From the NCBI GenBank assembly GCA_964493425.1, contig CAZBMW010000030.1, positions 1-21,678 of the forward strand: DNA of 21,678 nt. Reading direction: 5' to 3'. Shown here piece by piece: positions 1-7,161 of the stretch. Under the pieces are notes generated by a model. It was not told where the DNA came from, searched no databases, and saw only the letters and a list, made by a program, of their open reading frames with translations. This DNA is from CAYLMG01 sp964493425 (GTDB lineage: Bacteria; Planctomycetota; Phycisphaerae; Sedimentisphaerales; Anaerobacaceae). The translations under genes and the position numbers were made by a program. Positions within the stretch are counted from its first letter, which is position 1. Every line of letters starts with the position of its first letter.

Positions 1-1084
1 CATCTCTGTGGGTCGGGTCGAGTGCTTTGCCGTAATTTATCTGCAGATGAGCCGGCAGCGTCAGCATAAACAGCCGGTTAATCGTGGCAATCGAGATTTT
101 AGCCGATTCACCGGCCTGTTTTGCCCGGGACTTTATATTGCAGAGCTGCTCAATGGCAGGGGTTGATGCACCCATATACTCATGCATATTCAGGCCGAGA
201 CGCAGATGGCTTAGAAGCAGCAGCGCTTCCTGTGAGCTTATCAGCCGAGCGCTTCTGAGCAGCGCGGTTGCACGGGAGATTTTGTCGTCGAGCATTTCGG
301 CATCTTTTTCGAGCAGTTTTTTTCGCGCTTCGGTTTCGTATTCGACGATTTCCGGTACGATTGCTTTTTCGAATTCGGAAATGATTTGCGCCTCGGAGAT
401 ACCAAGAGTCGCCTGGTTTGAGATTTGATAGAAATCGCCAGCGGCTTCCGATCCCTCCCCGAACAGGCCTCTGACAGCCAAGTTCATATCCTTTGTAGCG
501 TTCAGAAACTTTTTTATCTGGCCTGTTATCTTCAGGGCGGGCAAATGCAGCATAACAGAAACTCTTATCCCTGTTCCGACATTTGTCGGACAGGCGGTCA
601 GGTAGCCGAATCGCGGACTGAAGGCGTATTCGACGTTTTGCTCTATCATATTGTCGATGTTGTTGATTGCCTCGGCGCACTTGCCGAGCTGCAATCCACC
701 CTTTAGAACCTGGATTCGCAGATGGTCTTCTTCATTTATCATAGCTGTAAAGGATTCGCTGTTCGCGACGATGACACCCCTCGGACCTTTGCCGTAGGCG
801 TGGTGTCGGCTTATTAGATGTCTTTCGATAAGGAAGTTTTTGTCGAGCTCCGGGGCCTGGTCGACGCTTACGTAAAAGACCTTTTGGCCGAGGTCCAGTG
901 ATGTAAGTACGTCTTTAAGCTTTTCAAGTATTTGGGTCTTTTCCTCGGTTGAGCATCGGCTTAAGAATTTGAAGCCGGCCAGATTTCTTGCCAGACGTAT
1001 TCTTGATGAAATAACAATGTCACAGGCAGGCCCTTTGCCGTTGAACCATTCGTTTATATTGTTGCTTATCTCAGTCAGCTTCAT
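1..1084 (-). CDS. mcsB: Protein-arginine kinase McsB (3' end cut by the window)
   Basis: McsB phosphorylates arginine side chains of misfolded proteins in the cytosol, marking them for the ClpC-ClpP protease. Reading the minus strand from an ATG at 1084 gives 361 codons without a stop up to the window edge. Visible family motifs are SSRIRLARN near residue 26, the catalytic-loop motif CPTNVGTG near residue 165, and GLFGEG followed by YQISNQ near residue 210, all typical of the ATP:guanido phosphotransferase fold. The frame ends at THRD, which I read as the start of the RDxxRA phosphoarginine-binding motif near the C-terminus of McsB, so only a few residues should be missing (known McsB proteins are about 360 residues). 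It starts 24 bases after the mcsA stop, so the two are surely co-transcribed. No obvious Shine-Dalgarno sequence precedes the ATG, which suggests translational coupling to mcsA. Confidence 0.95.
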   Translation of the reverse strand, partial: MKLTEISNNINEWFNGKGPACDIVISSRIRLARNLAGFKFLSRCSTEEKTQILEKLKDVLTSLDLGQKVFYVSVDQAPELDKNFLIERHLISRHHAYGKGPRGVIVANSESFTAMINEEDHLRIQVLKGGLQLGKCAEAINNIDNMIEQNVEYAFSPRFGYLTACPTNVGTGIRVSVMLHLPALKITGQIKKFLNATKDMNLAVRGLFGEGSEAAGDFYQISNQATLGISEAQIISEFEKAIVPEIVEYETEARKKLLEKDAEMLDDKISRATALLRSARLISSQEALLLLSHLRLGLNMHEYMGASTPAIEQLCNIKSRAKQAGESAKISIATINRLFMLTLPAHLQINYGKALDPTHRD

Positions 1085-1108
1085 AATGACTAAATGGTAT
1101 TCTTTGTC

Positions 1109-1615
1109 TTATTGTTTTGTCTGCTCTGTTTGCTCTATCTGGTCTCTTAATTTTGCAGCCAGTTCGTAGTTTTCTGCTTTTATTGCCTCTTCGAGCTGTT
1201 TTTTCAGGTTAAGCAGTTCGATTTGTTTTTTCGCATCGGCAGGTGCCCTTGATGGAACCTTGCCGCAGTGTACGGTTTTGCCGTTTTGGACGTTTTCAAT
1301 CAAGCTCGATAGCGGCTTTTCGAAAATCTCATAATCATAAGGGCATCCGAGCACGGCTTCTTTTCGGAAATCTTCGAGAGTGAGTCCGCATCTCGGACAT
1401 TGCAGTTTCGTCTCTGCAGAACCTGAGAGCTCATCCTCGGATGGAGTTGAGGCGAGCAGGCCGCTTAACAGCTCGTTAATGGGTATCTGACTTTTTACGA
1501 TTATCCCCTGCTCCGCGGCACAGGATTCGCAAATGTGCATTTCCTTGCGGTCCCCACCGGAAATCTCGGTAAGGTGGATTGTAGCTTCATTGTCATTACA
1601 AATCTGGCATTGCAT
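1109..1615 (-). CDS. mcsA: McsA, zinc-finger activator of the McsB arginine kinase
   Basis: McsA binds and activates McsB. The 168-residue protein has the expected layout: CxxC pairs at residues 3-6, 29-32 and 73-76, with further cysteines at 91 and 117, consistent with structural zinc sites; then a C-terminal UVR (UvrB/UvrC-interaction) motif at about residues 130-165, with the pattern LKKQLEEAIKAENYELAAKLRD. The length matches the family (about 180 residues). It is first in an operon with mcsB, behind a consensus promoter at 1711-1740 and an AAAAGG ribosome site 9 bases before the ATG. In Bacillus the operon begins with ctsR; here no ctsR precedes mcsA and I see no CtsR heptad repeat, so the heat-shock regulation known there should not be assumed. 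Confidence 0.93.
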   Translation of the reverse strand: MQCQICNDNEATIHLTEISGGDRKEMHICESCAAEQGIIVKSQIPINELLSGLLASTPSEDELSGSAETKLQCPRCGLTLEDFRKEAVLGCPYDYEIFEKPLSSLIENVQNGKTVHCGKVPSRAPADAKKQIELLNLKKQLEEAIKAENYELAAKLRDQIEQTEQTKQ

Positions 1616-1710
1616 AGCTGCGTACCTTTTTAATTTTTCGCCCGCAAACCCCTCTCAGGTTGTCTGCTGAATTTGACATATCTTTAAGGTTCGGCCGAAT
1701 CACTATTGTT

Positions 1711-1740
1711 ATTATATCAAAATATGATTTTATATGTCAA
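1711..1740 (-). promoter_or_regulatory. Consensus sigma-70 promoter of mcsAB
   Basis: On the minus strand there is a perfect -35 TTGACA (1735-1740) and a perfect -10 TATAAT (1711-1716) with an 18-base spacer. Transcription would start near 1704, giving a leader of about 90 bases before mcsA. A match of 12 of 12 consensus bases suggests strong basal expression or a need for a repressor. I saw no CIRCE or CtsR operator in or next to it. Confidence 0.8.
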
Positions 1741-1932
1741 TAGCAGCCTGAGTACACTTTCTTAATTTAGCTGTCCAGTGATTTTTACTATCAAATTTAT
1801 GCCTTGAAATATCGACAAATCAAGCAGTTTTCTGAATATTATTTATGTGTCTGGGCTGTAAAAAGTTTCCTTATTTATTGTTTTTTTGAGAAACTTTCCG
1901 TTTTGATAAGTCGGTAGTGGCAGCGCGGCTCT
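1741..1932. other. AT-rich spacer between the queD-like gene and the mcsA promoter
   Basis: No ORF of interest was found. On the minus strand 8-base arms at 1890-1897 and 1862-1869 (AAAGTTTC/GAAACTTT) flank a 20-base loop and are followed by a few T residues. This could be a weak terminator for the coaD-queD transcript, but it has no GC pairs of note and is only a guess. Confidence 0.35.
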
Positions 1933-2304
1933 TTAAGATTTTTTGAGAAATTTACCCGTGCAGCCCTGCTCTTCGGTGACGCTGACGCAGTCTAATACAA
2001 GGTGTTCGGGCAGTTGGGGTTGCAGGTTTTCGAAAATGTATTTGGCTATCATTTCGGCTGATAAACTGCTGTTCCGGAAGTATTCGTTGTTTTCCGGCGT
2101 CTGGTTTGTGAATGATTCTGTGATGTTATCGAGCAGTTTTTTTAGCTTATCGAAGTCTATGAGCAGGCCCGTTTGATTAAGTTTTTCCCCGCTGACTTCG
2201 GCTGTTACTTTCCAGTTATGTGAGTGGATGGGTTCTTTTTTGCCGTCGGGTAATGTGAGCTGGTGCGACGCCCAGAAGCTGGTTTGAACAATAACTTTGA
2301 ACAA
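1933..2304 (-). CDS. 6-pyruvoyl-tetrahydropterin synthase / QueD-family protein (COG0720)
   Basis: Members of this family convert dihydroneopterin triphosphate either to 6-carboxytetrahydropterin (QueD, queuosine path) or to 6-pyruvoyl-tetrahydropterin. The 123-residue protein has the three zinc-ligand histidines: H14 in FWASHQL, then H27 and H29 in IHSHNW. The C-terminal VTEEQ segment fits the conserved Glu region. What is missing is the catalytic cysteine of the CxxxHGH motif: the position four residues before H27 is Lys23, followed by Glu24. Some COG0720 subfamilies, called PTPS-III, replace the Cys with Glu, so this may be such a paralog rather than true QueD. It lies 43 bases after coaD on the same strand and probably shares its promoter. 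No other queuosine gene is in the window, so I give no symbol. Confidence 0.85.
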   Translation of the reverse strand: MFKVIVQTSFWASHQLTLPDGKKEPIHSHNWKVTAEVSGEKLNQTGLLIDFDKLKKLLDNITESFTNQTPENNEYFRNSSLSAEMIAKYIFENLQPQLPEHLVLDCVSVTEEQGCTGKFLKKS

Positions 2305-2347
2305 GGCAGAACTCCATTTTAGCAGTGTCTTTGATTTTCGAAGAAAA

Positions 2348-2851
2348 TTAATCTTTGTTTTTCATTTTTGAGAATCGTTTTCTCAGGCGGTCGTACACAA
2401 TTTTGGGAATCAGGTTCGAAACATCTCCGCCGAGAGATGCAACCTGTCTTATAAGTGTTGAGCTTGAAAAGCCGTATTCTGCACTTGTCATAATGAAAAC
2501 GGTTTCCAGCCCTGCGACAGCGCGGTTTGTCATAGCCAAGCGGAACTCATACTGAACGTCGGTCAACGAGCGCATTCCCCGCAAAATCACGTCTGCATTC
2601 TTTTTCTTTGCATATTCAACCATCAAGCCGTCGAAGCTTTCGACCTTCACCCTCGGCTTGTCAGAGAGGATCTGTCTTATCATTTTGACTCTTTCAGCGG
2701 GGCTGAAGAGGGCGCCCTTAATGGGGCTTGTTCCAACTGCAACGATGAGTTCGTCAAAGAGCTTGCGGCCTCGCTCGATTACATCGAGATGGCCGTTTGT
2801 TATAGGGTCAAACGTGCCTGGGAAAATGGCTCTGATGAACTTTTTTTTCAT
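2348..2851 (-). CDS. coaD: Phosphopantetheine adenylyltransferase
   Basis: CoaD transfers AMP from ATP to 4'-phosphopantetheine, the penultimate step of coenzyme A synthesis. The 167-residue length is typical. The nucleotidyltransferase signature TNGH is at residues 18-21, preceded by FPGTFDPI, which holds the substrate-binding residues. RGMRSLTDVQYEF near residue 91 matches the conserved RG(L/M)R...DF/QYE block, and SSSTLIRQ near residue 130 is the ISSTxIR-type ATP-binding motif. The chosen ATG follows a GGCGG-like ribosome site by a few bases and lies about 70-80 bases after the start predicted from the promoter at 2929-2956. The queD-like gene follows on the same transcript. Confidence 0.96.
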   Translation of the reverse strand: MKKKFIRAIFPGTFDPITNGHLDVIERGRKLFDELIVAVGTSPIKGALFSPAERVKMIRQILSDKPRVKVESFDGLMVEYAKKKNADVILRGMRSLTDVQYEFRLAMTNRAVAGLETVFIMTSAEYGFSSSTLIRQVASLGGDVSNLIPKIVYDRLRKRFSKMKNKD

Positions 2852-2928
2852 TTTTCCGCCTTTGACTTTTTAATCTGCGTTCACATCTCTGAGCTTCTGA
2901 TTTTTTAGCGAATAAAAAACAACAGACT

Positions 2929-2956
2929 ATTATAACTTCACATCCGGGCACGTCAA
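2929..2956 (-). promoter_or_regulatory. Sigma-70 promoter of coaD
   Basis: The minus strand shows -35 TTGACG (2951-2956, 5 of 6) and -10 TATAAT (2929-2934, 6 of 6) with a 16-base spacer. It lies in the 138-base gap between the histidine kinase and coaD, so coaD and the queD-like gene can be expressed separately from aspS and the kinase. Confidence 0.7.
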
Positions 2957-2989
2957 ACTTATCCAGGCAGGATTTAGGGAAGTCAAATA

Positions 2990-4654
2990 TTACTGGTCTT
3001 CTTCATCATTTTTTTTAATAGTTATAGGTATATCAAGCCAGAATGTCGAGCCCTGGTTGAGCCTGCTGTCAACACCGATTGATGCTGAAATGAGGTTTGC
3101 CAACTCCTTGCTGATAGTCAGCCCCAGGCCGCTGCCGGCAGCTTGGCGGGTGATTGAACCGTCGACCTGTTGAAATTCGTCGAAGATTTTTTCTTTATCG
3201 GCTTCCGGAATGCCACAGCCGGTATCGGTTACCGCCAACCGAACCGTGTTTTCATCACGCATAGAGGCATTTATTTCGATTCTTCCTCTTGGCGGCGTGA
3301 ATTTTATGGCGTTGCTCACAAAATTATACAGAATCTGTCGAACCTTGCCAGCGTCAGTTATAACCGCTGGTATGTTGTCATCGGTAGAAAGTGTTACTTT
3401 GATTTTCTTCTCTTTGGCCATTTCAAAAAAAGCGGCAACAACATCTTCGCAAAGCTTGCGGACAGATGTCTTTTCGATTCTGAGCCCCATTTTCCCTGCT
3501 TCTGTTTTCGCCAAATTAAGCAGGTCGTTAATCATATTGAGCAGGCTTTTTCCGCTGGTGATGATGTGCTCGGCGTATCTTTGGCCTTTCTCTTTCTTCA
3601 ACAATGCCGGTTTTTCCCTGAGTATCTGTGCAAATCCGAGTATTGAGTTCAAAGGTGTTCTCAGCTCGTGAGAAACGTTTGCTACAAATTCTCCTTTGAC
3701 TTTATTGGCTTTGAATAGTGCTATGTTTCGTTCAGAGAGTTCCGCAATTTTTGCGTCGAGCTGTTTGTTCGCCCGTCGGAGTTTTTCCTGACTTTTTTGC
3801 AGGGCATCGAGCATATGATTGAAGGCGTCGGCCAGTTTCTGGTATTCGTCACGCGTCTTGATTGAGCTTCTAATATCGAGATTTCCCTCAGCAACGTTGT
3901 TTGCAATAGCCCTGAGCTGTCGAATAGGGCTTAATATTACACGCTGCATGATGATATAAAAGGCGATGATAGCACCGGCACCAGCGATGAGCCCTGCAAT
4001 AATTACCCAGAACCGGTTGAGAAAGACGGTCTTCCCAAAATCGCTTGCGAGCGGTCTTCTACTAATAGCAACCCCTATCAACTCGTTGCGCGTAAAAGCC
4101 CTTGCCGAGCCCTGAGGATTGTGGCAGCTGATGCAGTTATCCGTTGCCCTGAAAATGCGAGCGTAGTTGCTGTAAACAGTGCCATCTTCTTTCTCCAGTA
4201 CAAGTTTATGGTCGCTATGCTCATCGGATTTAAGGTCATCGACAAGTTTTTTCTGAGTTTGTGTAAGTCCTCCGAGTACATCTTCTTTATCGCTCTCGAA
4301 CCGCAGCCAGCGGATGTCGAGGTCGTTGGGAGCGATGGGCGCGCCGGCGCTATCGAGCGCGGGAAGCTGACCTTCACCTGCCTTTTCCATCTGAAAGTGC
4401 CTTCGGGGAAGGAATGTTTCGGTCCTTGCCCTTTCAGCGTCGATGAAGCTTTGTGTTGTGAGCTTGCCCATCCAGACGTAGGGTATGATAAGAGCCAGAC
4501 CAAGGATTAAAATGATAGCGGCACCGAAAGCTATTCTGCATTTCTCTGCAAGAGACAACGGTGAAAGATGCAAAAAGACAATAATTCTGTGGTAAATTTT
4601 ACCTGCCGCTCTAAGTCTTTCCTCGATTGTTTCTGAAATAGTTTTTTTACTCAT
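2990..4654 (-). CDS. Membrane sensor histidine kinase with a periplasmic c-type heme (DUF3365-like) domain
   Basis: This 554-residue protein should sense a signal outside the membrane and phosphorylate a response regulator not encoded here. The order is: cytoplasmic N-terminus; transmembrane helix about 41-62; an extracytoplasmic domain about 65-210 with the heme c motif CISCH at 174-178; second helix about 213-236; HAMP region about 237-290; coiled coil about 285-320; HisKA domain with SHELRTP and phospho-acceptor H329; then an ATPase domain with N box (NFVSNAIKF), G1 (DTGCGIP) and G2 (GSGLGL). CxxCH in a Tll0287/DUF3365-type domain suggests redox or gas sensing by a covalently bound heme. 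Its first 8 bases overlap the end of aspS, so it is co-transcribed and probably translationally coupled. The domain name rests on layout and motif, not a search. Confidence 0.9.
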   Translation of the reverse strand: MSKKTISETIEERLRAAGKIYHRIIVFLHLSPLSLAEKCRIAFGAAIILILGLALIIPYVWMGKLTTQSFIDAERARTETFLPRRHFQMEKAGEGQLPALDSAGAPIAPNDLDIRWLRFESDKEDVLGGLTQTQKKLVDDLKSDEHSDHKLVLEKEDGTVYSNYARIFRATDNCISCHNPQGSARAFTRNELIGVAISRRPLASDFGKTVFLNRFWVIIAGLIAGAGAIIAFYIIMQRVILSPIRQLRAIANNVAEGNLDIRSSIKTRDEYQKLADAFNHMLDALQKSQEKLRRANKQLDAKIAELSERNIALFKANKVKGEFVANVSHELRTPLNSILGFAQILREKPALLKKEKGQRYAEHIITSGKSLLNMINDLLNLAKTEAGKMGLRIEKTSVRKLCEDVVAAFFEMAKEKKIKVTLSTDDNIPAVITDAGKVRQILYNFVSNAIKFTPPRGRIEINASMRDENTVRLAVTDTGCGIPEADKEKIFDEFQQVDGSITRQAAGSGLGLTISKELANLISASIGVDSRLNQGSTFWLDIPITIKKNDEEDQ

Positions 4655-6470
4655 TGGTATCTTGTTCGATTTTGTGAGAATGTTTTTGAGTCCTGAGGTT
4701 GAGTTCCTCGAGCTGTTTTATATCGACCTCGCTGGGAGCATCAGTAAGAAGGCACTGTCCCCTTTGAGTTTTCGGAAAAGCGATGACGTCTCTGATGTTG
4801 TCGGTGCCTATCAGCAGCATAATGATTCGGTCGAGTCCGAAGGCTATTCCGCCGTGCGGCGGAGCACCATATTTGAGCGCTTTGAGAAAAAAGCCAAAGC
4901 GCTGCCCAGCCTGTTCTTTTGAGATGTTCAGCAGGTCAAAGATTTTTTGCTGCACTTTCGGGTTGTGAATACGAATGCTGCCGCCGCCGATCTCGGAGCC
5001 GTTGACGACAATATCGTAAGCCTGCGACCTGATATTTGCAGGGTCAGTGTCCAGTTTCGCAATATCCTCTTCAACCGGTGCAGTGAAAGGGTGATGCAGT
5101 GAGTCGTAGCGATGTTCGTTTTCATTCCATTCGAAAAGAGGAAAATCGACTATCCAGACGAACTCGAAACTTTTCGGGTCATAGAGCTTTAGCTCCTTGC
5201 CGAGCCTGTTTCTTAAAGGAGCAAGTGCTTTGTTAGCACTTTTCTCAGTATCTGCGACAAAGAGCAGCAGGTCATTTTCTTTTGCATCAAAGCATCTGAT
5301 TAGCGCATTGATTTGTTCTTCAGAAAAATATTTTGCGATACTGCTTGTGCAGGTAAGTTCGCCGTCTTTGGCTGTCACTTTAAGCCAGGCTAATCCTTTT
5401 GCGCCGTAATCTGCGACAAATTCCGTAAGATTTTTCTCGACGTAGTTTCTTGTAAGGATTTGTGCTCCATCCGGCAGTGTCGATGGAGTGCACAGGCCTT
5501 TGACGACTCCGCCAGCCTCGATTGCCGAGACAAAAACCTTGAAGCTGCTTTCTCTTACGATGTCGGATACGTCTTTTAGCTTCATATCAAATCGCAGGTC
5601 AGGCCGGTCAGTTCCGTAGTCGTCCATTGCCTCTTTATAACTTAGCCTCCTGATAGGAATGGCAACATCAACGCCGAGGATTTCTTTGAAGATTCCGGCA
5701 ACAAGCTGTGAGTTTATGTTTATGACATCGTCAACATCGACGAAGCTCGCTTCGACGTCGATTTGTGTGAATTCAGCCTGTCTATCGGCTCTTGGGTCTT
5801 CGTCACGAAAACAGCGTACAATCTGGAAGTACTTGTCGACGCCGCTGACCATAAGGATTTGTTTGAAAAGCTGCGGCGACTGCGGCAGGGCGTAAAAGCT
5901 ATTTTTGACCAGCCGGCTCGGAACGAGAAAATCCCTTGCTCCTTCGGGTGTACTCTTTGCCAGCATCGGTGTTTCTATTTCCCAGAAGCCGATTTCATCA
6001 AAGTAGTCTCTTGTGATTTTTGCGACCTTGTGCCTGATTTCTATGTTTTTTTGCATCCTCGGCCTTCGCAGGTCAATGTATCGGTATTTGAGACGCAACT
6101 CTTCGGCTGTTTTGTCAGCGTCTTCGATTTCGAAAGGCGGCGTTGCTGCCTGGTTGAGAATTTCAAGATTATTCACCACCACCTCTATCTGCCCGGTGGA
6201 AAGCTTGGGATTCTCAAGGCCTTTTCCTCTTGGACGAACGGTACCTTCAGCAGCGATTACCCACTCGCAGCGGACAGCTCTTGCAAGCCTGTGGGCTTCG
6301 GGCTGACTTTCAGGGTCAAAGACCAGTTGCGTGATACCGTATCTATCACGAAGGTCGAAAAAGACCAGGTTGCCGTGGTCCCTGTATGACTTGACCCATC
6401 CTGCCAGAGTTACTTTTGCCCCATCGTCTTCGAGACGAAGCTGGCCGCAATTATGTGTTCTTTTCAGCAT
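4647..6470 (-). CDS. aspS: Aspartate--tRNA ligase, probably the non-discriminating type
   Basis: AspRS charges tRNA(Asp); the non-discriminating form also makes Asp-tRNA(Asn) for GatCAB to amidate. The 607 residues are typical of bacterial AspRS. An N-terminal OB-fold anticodon-binding domain spans about 1-110; the class II core includes ALPQSPQLFKQ and motif 2 FRDEDPRADRQ; a GAD insertion lies about 290-420; motif 3 GLDR is near residue 550. In the anticodon-binding domain His32 (RDHG) sits where discriminating enzymes such as E. coli have Leu (RDLG), and Gly84 sits where E. coli has Lys81. These correspond to the His and Gly reported for non-discriminating Pseudomonas AspRS. The ATG at 6470 is supported by the N-terminal family sequence. 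The histidine kinase overlaps its stop. Confidence 0.96.
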   Translation of the reverse strand: MLKRTHNCGQLRLEDDGAKVTLAGWVKSYRDHGNLVFFDLRDRYGITQLVFDPESQPEAHRLARAVRCEWVIAAEGTVRPRGKGLENPKLSTGQIEVVVNNLEILNQAATPPFEIEDADKTAEELRLKYRYIDLRRPRMQKNIEIRHKVAKITRDYFDEIGFWEIETPMLAKSTPEGARDFLVPSRLVKNSFYALPQSPQLFKQILMVSGVDKYFQIVRCFRDEDPRADRQAEFTQIDVEASFVDVDDVININSQLVAGIFKEILGVDVAIPIRRLSYKEAMDDYGTDRPDLRFDMKLKDVSDIVRESSFKVFVSAIEAGGVVKGLCTPSTLPDGAQILTRNYVEKNLTEFVADYGAKGLAWLKVTAKDGELTCTSSIAKYFSEEQINALIRCFDAKENDLLLFVADTEKSANKALAPLRNRLGKELKLYDPKSFEFVWIVDFPLFEWNENEHRYDSLHHPFTAPVEEDIAKLDTDPANIRSQAYDIVVNGSEIGGGSIRIHNPKVQQKIFDLLNISKEQAGQRFGFFLKALKYGAPPHGGIAFGLDRIIMLLIGTDNIRDVIAFPKTQRGQCLLTDAPSEVDIKQLEELNLRTQKHSHKIEQDTNE

Positions 6471-6541
6471 TGTGAATTCTTTCTAAATTAAAACTTCGTT
6501 TTTTCGTAATTTTCTGTCAGGACAAAGATTTACAACAAATC

Positions 6542-6570
6542 AGGATAGTTTATGGCAGCAGCTAAGTCAA
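6542..6570 (-). promoter_or_regulatory. Candidate promoter of aspS
   Basis: The minus strand has -35 TTGACT (6565-6570, 5 of 6) and -10 TATCCT (6542-6547, 4 of 6) with a 17-base spacer. This would give a leader of about 65 bases. It is the best match in the gap upstream of aspS, but the -10 is weak. Confidence 0.45.
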
Positions 6571-6888
6571 TAATGACCTTCTAATATTTAATGTGATATG
6601 AGCCCTGGATTTTGGGTGTAAAAATTAAATTTTTTATTTATTTTTTTCTGGAAACTTTGTTCTGTTCACTGTATCCTTCGTCTCCAATGCGGTTATATGT
6701 TCTGCTTGGCAAAGGACGAATATTATTGATTTTTTGGCTCTGACGGATTATGACGATAACACCGGCTGAGATTTATGCTCCTTTATGTCCCCCATAGCAG
6801 CGTTCTTCTTCAAACGGCGCTGTTTAAAACAACTTTAAGATAGGACTTATCTTTTATTGGGAAATTTAATATTTTTTGTCAAAAGGTA
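6571..6888. other. Non-coding AT-rich stretch upstream of the small RNA candidates
   Basis: I see no convincing ORF, promoter or RNA gene. A short inverted repeat (CAGCG at about 6799-6803 and CGCTG downstream) is too weak to call. Confidence 0.5.
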
Positions 6889-6917
6889 TAGACAAGCTCA
6901 TTGTTTTTTAGTATTAT
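6889..6917 (+). promoter_or_regulatory. Promoter of small RNA candidate 1
   Basis: TAGACA (6889-6894, 5 of 6 to the -35) and TATTAT (6912-6917, 5 of 6 to the -10) are separated by exactly 17 bases. Transcription would start near 6924, about 10 bases before the hairpin. Confidence 0.6.
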
Positions 6918-6923
6918 TGTGTA

Positions 6924-6985
6924 TGTTATCAAAAGGGCTGGGTGTCTCCTCCTCCCTCCCTCCGCAACCCAGCCCTTGGTTTTTA
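6924..6985 (+). ncRNA. Candidate small RNA 1: hairpin with anti-Shine-Dalgarno-like loop
   Basis: The predicted transcript is about 60 bases. It contains a perfect 11-bp stem (6933-6943 AAGGGCTGGGT with 6967-6977 ACCCAGCCCTT) and then GGTTTTT, so the same hairpin can act as an intrinsic terminator. The 23-base loop is almost all C and T and contains CCTCCTCCC at 6948-6956. As RNA this would pair with GGAGG ribosome-binding sites. The motif is the one seen in loops of alphaproteobacterial CcsR/cuckoo RNAs, and C-rich loops of several staphylococcal sRNAs act the same way. A similar unit follows at 7075. A simple terminator is the alternative, but no plus-strand gene ends upstream. On the minus strand the unit lies downstream of the peptidase gene and could serve as a poor terminator there (TTTTG). 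Confidence 0.55.
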
Positions 6986-7061
6986 TGTGAGTTTGTTTTA
7001 ATCAGGTATTTATACCGCCGAAATCAGGGAAATCCTGAGAAGCGGTTTTTAATAAATGCTG

Positions 7062-7067
7062 TATAAT
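7062..7067 (+). promoter_or_regulatory. -10 element of small RNA candidate 2
   Basis: TATAAT is a perfect -10 located 16 bases before the second hairpin, with predicted start near 7074. No good -35 hexamer stands 16-18 bases upstream, so the promoter is half-supported. Confidence 0.45.
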
Positions 7068-7074
7068 AGTATAA

Positions 7075-7134
7075 AGTCAACGGGGCTGGGAAATCTCGTT
7101 GTCTCCTCCCTCCGCAACCCAGCCCTGTTTTTTT
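7075..7134 (+). ncRNA. Candidate small RNA 2: second copy of the C-rich-loop hairpin
   Basis: The stem pairs GGGCTGGG (7083-7090) with CCCAGCCC (7118-7125), extended by G-U (7082-7126) and C-G (7081-7127) to 10 pairs, and is followed directly by seven T residues (7128-7134): a textbook intrinsic terminator. The 27-base loop carries GTCTCCTCCCTCCGCAA (7101-7117), the same core as in unit 1 with one repeat block fewer. Stem and loop are shared with unit 1, while the flanks and the 5' half of the loop differ. This points to a duplicated functional RNA rather than a chance terminator. No protein is encoded. Confidence 0.55.
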
Positions 7135-7161
7135 ATGCGCTTAGGAATTTGTCAGCAACTC

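Noticed and set aside
180..680. Open frame of 166 codons on the minus strand
   Set aside because: It is a basic, low-complexity shadow of mcsB in another frame.
1851..1900. Similarity to 6611-6660 (both TGGG...TGTAAAAA...TTTTTTT...GAAACTTT)
   Set aside because: Matches are mostly A/T runs with about 60% identity; not enough to call a repeat family.
6857..7066. Open frame of 69 codons on the plus strand, starting TTG
   Set aside because: It has no ribosome site, its middle is the C-rich hairpin, and the composition is unlike its neighbours.
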